A stretch of 49,729 bases of DNA from an uncultured Prevotella sp. (GTDB lineage: Bacteria; Bacteroidota; Bacteroidia; Bacteroidales; Bacteroidaceae). Below are positions 16,212 through 22,779 of the stretch, in pieces (positions within the stretch are counted from its first letter, which is position 1; each line of letters starts with the position of its first letter). Under the pieces are notes generated by a model. That model saw only the letters and a list, made by a program, of their open reading frames with translations. It was not told where the DNA came from and did no database searches. The stretch spans positions 1-49,729 of the forward strand of contig UQWP01000018.1 in NCBI GenBank assembly GCA_900544825.1, written 5' to 3'. The position numbers and the translations under genes are program-made.

Positions 16212-17003
16212 TTAGAAGAGGAATGTCATAAATCGCTTGGTGTTGGCCTCTTTCTGCTTCAGCTCTTCTTCCATTCTTTGTATTGCCATCTTGAAGAAGA
16301 AGCGGATGAGGTGCTCATCGGTTGCTTCCGTACGAATCATGCGGAGGGCAGAAATGTATTCCTGTCGGGCTTCGGATGGGATGATGAGGAGAGGATGATT
16401 CAATCTTAAGAGAATGTAGTTGCTGATGAGTCGTCCTGTTCTTCCATTCCCATCACGGAACGGATGAAGATATTCGTAGAAGCCATGGAAGCGGGCGGCA
16501 AGAATCATGGGATGAACGGCTGCCGAAACGATGGCTTTTTCGGTAGATTCCAACAGCTTGGGAACTCTGGCGATGAGTTCTTCGTGGTCGCCAAATACCG
16601 TGTCGCCTGCTGCCATGTCCGTGGTGGTGTATTCGCCCGGAATAGCTTCTGGGGAACGATAGGAAAGCGTATGGCTGGTAACCCGCCTGTTGATTTCTTT
16701 CAGAAAATTCTCGTCGAGTGGATGCTGCGTGTTTTGCATCATGTACTCGAAGGCTTCGAAGTGGTCGAGCATTTCGAAAGCCTCGAAGAGAGTCTTTCCG
16801 GCAGGAATCATCCCCAGGCCTTTCTCCTTCAGTTCCCGGGTATCATCTACGGAGAATGAGTTGCCTTCAATGGCGCACGAATGGGTAGAGAAGAGTACTT
16901 CGTTATATTTAATGTACTCTTCTCTATCCATTTTATTGATGATAAGGGTTTGATATTTGCGTCTCAAATCCTCGTATTCCTTGATTTCCTTTTCGAATGC
17001 CAT
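16212..17003 (-). CDS. Fic-family protein (adenylyltransferase/AMPylase)
   Basis: 263 aa. The core motif HPFRDGNGRTGR (from H180) is complete, so it should transfer AMP (or a related group) to target hydroxyls. An N-terminal inhibitory-type motif, S42-x3-E46-G47 (SCAIEG), is present, as in self-inhibited class II Fic proteins. I chose the start MAFEKEIKEYEDLRR at 17003 because a perfect promoter lies just upstream, whereas the longer frame (to 17150) would begin inside the neighbouring kinase gene. It has its own promoter, and any tie to the transporter genes is only positional. The target is unknown. Confidence 0.92.
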   Translation of the reverse strand: MAFEKEIKEYEDLRRKYQTLIINKMDREEYIKYNEVLFSTHSCAIEGNSFSVDDTRELKEKGLGMIPAGKTLFEAFEMLDHFEAFEYMMQNTQHPLDENFLKEINRRVTSHTLSYRSPEAIPGEYTTTDMAAGDTVFGDHEELIARVPKLLESTEKAIVSAAVHPMILAARFHGFYEYLHPFRDGNGRTGRLISNYILLRLNHPLLIIPSEARQEYISALRMIRTEATDEHLIRFFFKMAIQRMEEELKQKEANTKRFMTFLF

Positions 17004-17024
17004 AATCTTCTGTATTTGTGGGGA

Positions 17025-17056
17025 CAAAGATACGATTTTTACGGATAAACACCAAA
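17025..17056 (-). promoter_or_regulatory. Promoter of the Fic gene (TTTG-N20-TATCTTTG)
   Basis: -33 TTTG at 17053-17056 and -7 TATCTTTG at 17025-17032, 20 nt apart, located between the kinase stop and the fic start. Confidence 0.8.
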
Positions 17057-17082
17057 CTTTTCTCTCAAAAAATGTGCTTATG

Positions 17083-18405
17083 TTATGGGATGATGATGCG
17101 GAAGGTGGTGATTCCCTGCGCCTTGTCCTGATGGAGCGAGAGACTGCCACCGCTTACTCGCATAATCTGGCGGGAGAGGGAGAGACCGATTCCGCTTCCT
17201 TCCGGCTTCGTGGTGAAGAACGGGATGAAAATGTGGGAGGCTACATCTTCGGGGATGAGACCGGCGTTGTTGCTCACGTCGATGATGATGGATTCCTGAG
17301 CGTTGGCGTAGGCTTGGAGACGGATAAATGCCTTCTTGCTTGCCGCGGATTGCAAATCCGCGGAGCGGCATTCCTGCTTGTTCCTACCCTGCTCATTTCC
17401 ATCTTGCTTGTTTCTTTCTGCAGATAACTTTCCCTTTTCCTTGAAAGCTTCTACGGCATTCTTCAGAAGATTCGTTACCACGTGAGAAAGGAGGCTCTCG
17501 TCGGCGTAGGTCAGCAAATCCTTGGGAGAAACTTCTATCTCTACTTCGTGGTTGCAGAGCAGCGCCATTCTTTCCAGGAATGGTTCCACATAGAAAAGAG
17601 CAGGCTGAGGCTGGGGAACATGGGTGAAGCGGCGATAGTTGTTGACGAAAGCCAACAGTTCTGTTCCTGTTTTGTGGATGGTTTCCAAGCCTTGCTTCAG
17701 CTTCGCTTGCTCAGCAGATTGTGGTTTCTCTGAAACCTTTATCAATTTGCCTGGAGAATGTAAATCATCAGATTCGTTATCTGCAATCAGCAGCTCCTTG
17801 CTGCCCAATTCTTTCAGTAGAGTTTCGCTCAGCGAAGTAACCGGCGTGATGGTATTCATGATTTCATGGGTCAGCACACGAATCAGTTTGATCCAAGAAT
17901 CCACCTCCTGATTGCTCAGTTCGTGGCTCACGTCGCTCAGGGCGATGATGCGCACGTGCTTGTCTTTCAGCATGGCTTGCGTCTCATGCTTTGCCAGGTG
18001 TTCATCCTTCAGTTTCCCTTTTACCTGGTTCATGTGGGTAAGCACATCCGTATCGAGCAATCGGAGGGCTGCCTGATTATGTTGCAGGATGTTGTCGTGA
18101 CTATCCACCACCAGGATGCCCGTATCCACCGCATTTAGAATCTGCTCGTAATATTTCTCCCGATCTATCTGCTCCTCTCTCGTATGTTGCAGGAAGAGCT
18201 TGATTCGGTTGAGGGATTGATGCAGAATCTTATCCTCCTTAAACCTCTTCTCCGTAGGAAAATTGAAGGAGAAATCCCCATTATCTATCGCATCAAAAAG
18301 GAAGGTTACCTTCTTGATGTTACGGCGATAGTGGCGGTAGAGGCGAATGTAACCCACTACAGCCACGAGCAAAAGCACGATAATTATAATTAGTTTATAA
18401 TCCAT
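17083..18405 (-). CDS. Sensor histidine kinase with PAS domain (right two-component system)
   Basis: 440 aa. One membrane helix (about 4-20), a HAMP-like linker, a PAS domain (about 85-165, ILNAVDTGILVVDSHDNI), HisKA with RVLTHEIMNTITPV (H180), and HATPase with the N box VTNLLKNAVEAF and the G box GSGIGLSLSRQIM. It resembles NtrB/NtrY-type kinases. Between the N and G boxes there is an unusual hydrophilic insert (about 325-360) that includes a GC-rich palindrome translated as SADLQSA. The gene start overlaps the NtrC-type regulator stop by 11 bp, indicating translational coupling. Confidence 0.92.
   Translation of the reverse strand: MDYKLIIIIVLLLVAVVGYIRLYRHYRRNIKKVTFLFDAIDNGDFSFNFPTEKRFKEDKILHQSLNRIKLFLQHTREEQIDREKYYEQILNAVDTGILVVDSHDNILQHNQAALRLLDTDVLTHMNQVKGKLKDEHLAKHETQAMLKDKHVRIIALSDVSHELSNQEVDSWIKLIRVLTHEIMNTITPVTSLSETLLKELGSKELLIADNESDDLHSPGKLIKVSEKPQSAEQAKLKQGLETIHKTGTELLAFVNNYRRFTHVPQPQPALFYVEPFLERMALLCNHEVEIEVSPKDLLTYADESLLSHVVTNLLKNAVEAFKEKGKLSAERNKQDGNEQGRNKQECRSADLQSAASKKAFIRLQAYANAQESIIIDVSNNAGLIPEDVASHIFIPFFTTKPEGSGIGLSLSRQIMRVSGGSLSLHQDKAQGITTFRIIIP
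17341..17370. repeat. REP-like GC-rich palindrome inside the kinase gene
   Basis: CCGCGGATT (17343-17351), GCA, AATCCGCGG (17355-17363) form a 9-bp hairpin, flanked by TGCCGC and GCGGCA. It is in frame in the kinase catalytic domain and read as SADLQSA, a peptide I associate with dispersed palindromes in Bacteroidetes genomes. Confidence 0.7.
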
Positions 18406-19759
18406 ATCGCTTAATCTTATTATAAAGCGTCTGGCGGGAAATGCCCAGTCTTGCAGCTACTACCGACAGATTTCCTTCACATTCCCTGATGGTTTTCTCT
18501 ATCATTCGGCTCTCCATCTCATCAAGCGTCTGAACCTCTTCCAGGGGCTTCTCTCTTCTTTGCTGGTTTCCGCCGTCAATATCTTCGGCAGAAATCATTC
18601 CGCCGTCAGATAGAATCACGGCTTTCTCGATGGCGTGCTGGAGTTCACGGATGTTGCCGTACCATGGCAAACTGGTAAGTTTTTTTTCTGCCTCTTCCGA
18701 AAGACGGAGATTCACCTTATTATATAAATCACCATATTGACGGAGAAATCTTTCTGCCAATGGAACGATGTCTGATTTTCTCTGTCTCAGGGCAGGCAAT
18801 TCCAGATGGATGGTGTTGATGCGATAGAGCAGATCCTCTCTGAATTCGCCATCGTTTACCATCTGCTGCAGATTGCGGTTGGTGGCGCAAACCAGTCGTA
18901 CGTTGATGGGAATCTGCGTGCTTCCGCCCACTCTTACGATGCTTCTGCGTTGCAGGGCGGTAAGGAGTTTTGCCTGAAGACCATAGGATAGGTTTCCTAT
19001 CTCATCCAGGAAGATGGTACTGCCGTCGGCAAGCTCAAACTTGCCCGGTTTATCCACCTTGGCATCGGTAAAAGCGCCCTTCACATGACCGAAGAGTTCG
19101 CTCTCGAAAAGGGTTTCCGTAATGGCTCCCATATCCACAGGCAGCATCTTTTTCCCGCATCTTGTGGAAAAACGGTGTATCTCGTTGGCTAATACCTCTT
19201 TACCCGTTCCGTTTTCTCCTGTAATGAGGATGTTTGCATCGGTTGCGGCAACTTTTTCCACAATGCTTCTCAAATTGTTCATAACTTCGCTATCTCCCCA
19301 ATACATAGCACTTTGTGCATCTTTTCCACAAAGTTTTCCACCTTTTTTGCCAATAGCGTTATCCACAGCCTTGTTCTTATCCCTAGCCTCTACCAGCGTG
19401 CGGATCATCTTCTCGTTTTCAAAAGGCTTCACGATGAAGTCGGCGGCACCTTCCTTGATGCCTGTTACGGCAAGTTGGATGTCGGCATAGGCGGTAAAGA
19501 GCACCACCTCGGTTTTCGGGCTGAGGCTCTTGATTTCCCTGAGCCAGTACAGTCCCTCGTTTCCCGAATTGATTCCGCTGGAGAAGTTCATGTCGAGTAG
19601 CACCACGTCGGGATGCTCCTCTCTCAGTTTGGCTGGGATGGAGTTAGGGTTGGCGATGGTGATGATGCCATCGAATATGGGTTCCAGCAGCATCCTCACC
19701 GTAGTAAGAATGTTGCGGTTGTCATCAACAATCAATATTGTTCCTTGTTTCTTTATCAT
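18395..19759 (-). CDS. NtrC-type sigma-54-dependent response regulator
   Basis: 454 aa. A receiver (about 1-125, phosphoacceptor D56 in VVLLDMN), an AAA+ domain with Walker A GENGTGKE (about 180), the sigma-54 contact loop as GAFTDA (about 229), Walker B TIFLDEIG and an arginine-finger region, then a Fis-type HTH (LSVVAARLGISRQTLYNKIKR). The G-to-D change in the GAFTGA loop is a known natural variant. It should activate RpoN promoters, and one lies in this island at 10347-10361. The palindrome at 19801-19815 suggests self-control. The start ATG is only 4 nt from a -7 box, so the mRNA may be leaderless. Confidence 0.95.
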   Translation of the reverse strand: MIKKQGTILIVDDNRNILTTVRMLLEPIFDGIITIANPNSIPAKLREEHPDVVLLDMNFSSGINSGNEGLYWLREIKSLSPKTEVVLFTAYADIQLAVTGIKEGAADFIVKPFENEKMIRTLVEARDKNKAVDNAIGKKGGKLCGKDAQSAMYWGDSEVMNNLRSIVEKVAATDANILITGENGTGKEVLANEIHRFSTRCGKKMLPVDMGAITETLFESELFGHVKGAFTDAKVDKPGKFELADGSTIFLDEIGNLSYGLQAKLLTALQRRSIVRVGGSTQIPINVRLVCATNRNLQQMVNDGEFREDLLYRINTIHLELPALRQRKSDIVPLAERFLRQYGDLYNKVNLRLSEEAEKKLTSLPWYGNIRELQHAIEKAVILSDGGMISAEDIDGGNQQRREKPLEEVQTLDEMESRMIEKTIRECEGNLSVVAARLGISRQTLYNKIKRYGL

Positions 19760-19763
19760 GGTG

Positions 19764-19771
19764 CAAAGTTA
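19764..19771 (-). promoter_or_regulatory. -7 box (TAACTTTG) of the right two-component operon
   Basis: A full TAnnTTTG match ends 4 nt before the start codon, with no -33 TTTG. Transcription would begin at or near the ATG. Confidence 0.5.
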
Positions 19772-19800
19772 CGAAATATCATCGAAAAGCGGTCATTATT

Positions 19801-19815
19801 GTCTAATTATTAGAC
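19801..19815. promoter_or_regulatory. Perfect palindrome GTCTAATTATTAGAC, likely NtrC-type regulator operator
   Basis: A 15-bp perfect palindrome centred about 50 bp upstream of the regulator start. It shares 13 of 15 bases with the two sites at 10254-10289. Confidence 0.65.
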
Positions 19816-19816
19816 G

Positions 19817-19879
19817 AAAAAATGCCGATAATGGCGCCAAAAGTTGCTTTTCCGGCAGCTTTTGGTATCCTTATCGGCA
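19817..19879 (-). terminator. Large intrinsic terminator of the TonB receptor gene
   Basis: An outer 9-bp stem (19823-19831 with 19871-19879) and an inner stem (19837-19847 with 19855-19865) are followed on the minus strand by six T (complement of 19817-19822). Confidence 0.8.
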
Positions 19880-19910
19880 CTTGTTTATTCAAAATTCTGA
19901 TTCCTGATGA

Positions 19911-19973
19911 GGAATTGCTTATCCTAAAATGGGAATTGCTTATCCTAAAATGGGAATTGCTTATTCCAAAAGG
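19911..19973. repeat. Three tandem 21-bp repeats in the receptor 3' untranslated region
   Basis: Units at 19911-19931 and 19932-19952 are identical (GGAATTGCTTATCCTAAAAT plus G). The third (19953-19973) differs at a few bases. The array lies between the TonB receptor stop and its terminator, so it is transcribed. Confidence 0.85.
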
Positions 19974-19977
19974 GGAG

Positions 19978-22182
19978 TTACAGCTCTATCGGAACCACTA
20001 TCTTTATGCTAAAGTTGCGGCCCATATTGTAAACGCCTCTTCTGCCTGTAACCTGGTTTACGTCAAGATACTTCAGACGGCTCAGGTGGTTCTGGTAAGC
20101 ACGGTTGGTAAGGTTCTCGCCCGAAAGATAGAGCGAGAGGAGGCGCTTGCCATGGAGCTTCACGTCGGTACCGGCATACATATTTAATAAGGTGTACGAT
20201 GGCGTGGCGGTCTCCGTATCGTTGGCTGCGAAATAATGGTTCTGGCGGAGATTGCAATCCATCTGTAGCTTTACGAAGAGATGGTCGAAAGTCTTGCCGT
20301 CGCAGACAAACTCATACCTTACATCCGAAACCCAGCGAGGGGCTGGGGTGAATGGCAGATACTTTGATTCGGATGGCTGATGCAACTGAACCGAATTGAC
20401 GTAGGAGAAGGTGTTGCCGATATGCAGATGCTCCACAGGATGGATGTCGATGCTTGCCTCACCACCCAGAATGCGGGCGTCGCCCGAAGTAAACTGATAG
20501 ACTGGCGTGTCGTTGATGAGGACAGGCTGATTGTTCTCATCTGCCAACTTCTCACTGTAGATGTAATGGTTGATGCGATTGGCAAACAGCGAGAGCTCTG
20601 CCGAAATGATAGGCGAAGAATAATCCAGACCAAGGTCGAATTGCCAGCTGTTTTCCGGCTTCAGACTGGTATTTCCCAATTCGAATCGTTGGGTTCCCTC
20701 GTGCACACCATTCGATGATAATTCGCTGATGTTTGGAGCACGGAATCCTCTTGCCAGGTTCAGCTTCAGATTGAAATCGGGCAGGATTTCATAAGCCAAT
20801 CCGATGCTTCCGGTTACTCCCTCAAAGCTTCGCTTAAAGGCCTGGAAGCGGAAAGAATCATTCGATTCAGCATCATCCTCTTCTCTCAAAGCCTCGCTGT
20901 GCAGATGGCGATGATCGTATCTGATGCCGCCGCTCAGGTTCAGTTTGCCTATCTCCTTGCTCACCGTGGCAAATACACCATAATCGAAGAGATGATAGGC
21001 TGGAATCAGAAATTCAGAACCTTTATTAATCGACTGCTGCCACATGCCGTTGATGCCCGTAGAGAACTTCCATCCATTCATTTCCGGCGAGAGATAATGC
21101 AGGTCGTAATTCATGGTATGGAGCATGAAGTCGAGTCCGCATTCCTTCGGATTCTCTTCCTCCTCAAACTCCTGACGGCGGTTCTGCTGATAACCCAAGA
21201 GGAGTTTCAGATTGCCGTCGCCCAGGAACCAGGAATTGTCGAGCACCGCCTTGTAATGGTGAATCTGCTGATAAGGCATCGGTTTGCCGTAACTCTTGGC
21301 ATCGTAGCCATCCGGAATTTCCAGTTCGCCCGTTTTCTCATCTCTTTCTCCCTCTACGATGCCCGGAGTGAGATGATAATAATCGAGTGTGAGATGCGAA
21401 TGTCCCTGGCGGTAGTTCCAGCCTAGAAGCTGCGAGAATGCCTGCTCTCTGAGTGATGAACCGAATACATAACCATCGTATTTATTCTTGTAGGCATGTG
21501 CCATCTTTCCGCTGTAGCGGGTGTCCCAGACAAATCCGCCCTGGTTGCCGGCAAAGTTGAGCGAATAATCAAAAAGTCCGTTGTTGGTTTGATAACCCGT
21601 TGAGAAATTTGCTCTCATGTCGCCCTTGGCAAGGGTAGGAGCGGAGTGGAAGATGAGGACGCCTGCCATCGCATCCGATCCATACATGAGACTTGCCGGA
21701 CCTTTCAGAATCTCTACGGAATGAACCGAAGCGGGGTCGATTTCTATTCCGTGTTCATCGCCCCATTGCTGTCCTTCCTGTCTGATTCCATCGTTTACCA
21801 CTACCACGCGGTTATAGCCCAGGCCACGGATCACGGGCTTTGAAATTCCGCTTCCCGTGGTAATCTGCGAAACGCCTGGCTGGTGGGCGATGGCGTCGAT
21901 GATGTTGGTAGAAGGTTGCATTTCGAGCTGGCGGGCAGAAACGAAGGAGATGGGTGCGGGCAACTGCTTGAGTTTCTGGCTGCCAGTCAATCCCGTAACC
22001 ACCACTTCATTCAGTTTCACGCTCGATTCTGTCAGAGGCTGGTGCTTGACTGAATCGCTGTTTTCCATACCATGAATGCTTGACTTTTCCTTGTTATTAT
22101 CTGCTCCGTTTATAGCCATAGCAGGGGCTGTTGCCGACGAGCATAGGCTCATCAGCAATATTGATTTCAATATTGTTCTCAT
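19978..22182 (-). CDS. TonB-dependent outer-membrane receptor (metal or metallophore type likely)
   Basis: 734 aa. Signal peptide (about 1-23), a hydrophilic linker, a TonB-box-like LNEVVVTG (about 57-64), a plug domain (QLPAPISFVSARQLEMQPSTNIIDAIAHQPGV ... VEILKGPASLMYGSDAMAGVL) and a 22-strand barrel ending in an aromatic-rich strand. At about 730 aa it is the size of siderophore, haem or metal receptors, not of SusC (about 1000 aa), and it has no N-terminal STN or carboxypeptidase-like domain. It is 39 bp downstream of a His/Cys-rich membrane protein, which points to metal uptake. The ligand is inferred only from that neighbour. Confidence 0.9.
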   Translation of the reverse strand: MRTILKSILLMSLCSSATAPAMAINGADNNKEKSSIHGMENSDSVKHQPLTESSVKLNEVVVTGLTGSQKLKQLPAPISFVSARQLEMQPSTNIIDAIAHQPGVSQITTGSGISKPVIRGLGYNRVVVVNDGIRQEGQQWGDEHGIEIDPASVHSVEILKGPASLMYGSDAMAGVLIFHSAPTLAKGDMRANFSTGYQTNNGLFDYSLNFAGNQGGFVWDTRYSGKMAHAYKNKYDGYVFGSSLREQAFSQLLGWNYRQGHSHLTLDYYHLTPGIVEGERDEKTGELEIPDGYDAKSYGKPMPYQQIHHYKAVLDNSWFLGDGNLKLLLGYQQNRRQEFEEEENPKECGLDFMLHTMNYDLHYLSPEMNGWKFSTGINGMWQQSINKGSEFLIPAYHLFDYGVFATVSKEIGKLNLSGGIRYDHRHLHSEALREEDDAESNDSFRFQAFKRSFEGVTGSIGLAYEILPDFNLKLNLARGFRAPNISELSSNGVHEGTQRFELGNTSLKPENSWQFDLGLDYSSPIISAELSLFANRINHYIYSEKLADENNQPVLINDTPVYQFTSGDARILGGEASIDIHPVEHLHIGNTFSYVNSVQLHQPSESKYLPFTPAPRWVSDVRYEFVCDGKTFDHLFVKLQMDCNLRQNHYFAANDTETATPSYTLLNMYAGTDVKLHGKRLLSLYLSGENLTNRAYQNHLSRLKYLDVNQVTGRRGVYNMGRNFSIKIVVPIEL

Positions 22183-22221
22183 TATGTTATTAATTACCTT
22201 ATTGTGTTAATTTTCAATTAT

Positions 22222-22587
22222 TTATAAAAACTGATAATAAGGTGGAGCACGGGTAGATTTTACCCCCTTCGCCCTGCACAGGCAAGGAGAGCAGAAGGCA
22301 CGGCGAGGGGAGAGATGGAGCACGGTGATGGCAACCCATACCACGAGGGATGGAGCCAGATAAGGTGTGCTTTGCAATTGGCAAAGCACACAGTCGTGCA
22401 TGGTATTCTGCAGGGCTGTCAGATGGCCGTCGTGATGAACATGATGGGCACAATCGGCACAATAGAAATCGGCATGAGTTCCCTGCGCTTCACCATGATG
22501 GTGAAACGTAACGGCCAGCAGCATCGGCAGGTAAACCAATAGCAGCAGCCAGGAAATTCTGATTCTCTTATGCGTTATCCGCTGCAT
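22222..22587 (-). CDS. His/Cys-rich small membrane protein, partner of the TonB receptor
   Basis: 121 aa. An N-terminal membrane helix (about 11-28) is followed by a stretch dense in metal ligands (HHH, CADCAHHVHHDGH, HDCVLC), a second hydrophobic segment (about 81-97), and a C-terminal tail with RAPP. I recall short proteins of this kind, with an R-x-PP end, next to metal-related TonB receptors in Bacteroidetes, but cannot name a family with certainty. It is probably inner-membrane with the ligand-rich part in the periplasm, where it could bind or sense zinc, copper or a similar metal. It is the first gene of the receptor operon. Confidence 0.75.
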   Translation of the reverse strand: MQRITHKRIRISWLLLLVYLPMLLAVTFHHHGEAQGTHADFYCADCAHHVHHDGHLTALQNTMHDCVLCQLQSTPYLAPSLVVWVAITVLHLSPRRAFCSPCLCRAKGVKSTRAPPYYQFL

Positions 22588-22640
22588 TTAACAATATTTA
22601 TTTTCTGCAATTATCTACAGTCTTCTGATTTTTCCGTTTG

Positions 22641-22648
22641 CAAAGTTA
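22641..22648 (-). promoter_or_regulatory. -7 box (TAACTTTG) of the metal-receptor operon
   Basis: A full -7 match 54 bp upstream of the small membrane protein gene. The nearest -33-like element is poor and too far away (22 nt), so the promoter may need an activator. Confidence 0.5.
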
Positions 22649-22689
22649 ATCATTTCTTCCTAAAATGCTGCAATTCCCAATTATTTTTG

Positions 22690-22697
22690 TATTTTTG
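22690..22697 (+). promoter_or_regulatory. Possible -7 box (TATTTTTG) for the STN receptor operon
   Basis: Two overlapping-type matches (22682-22689 and 22690-22697) lie about 85 bp upstream of the receptor start. There is no -33, so an ECF-driven promoter is equally possible. Confidence 0.35.
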
Positions 22698-22779
22698 CAA
22701 CAAAATTTTTAAAATAGGCGTACCCGATTCCAGGGGGATGTTGTATTATGAACAAAGTAGAATCATAAAAACAAGAAAA

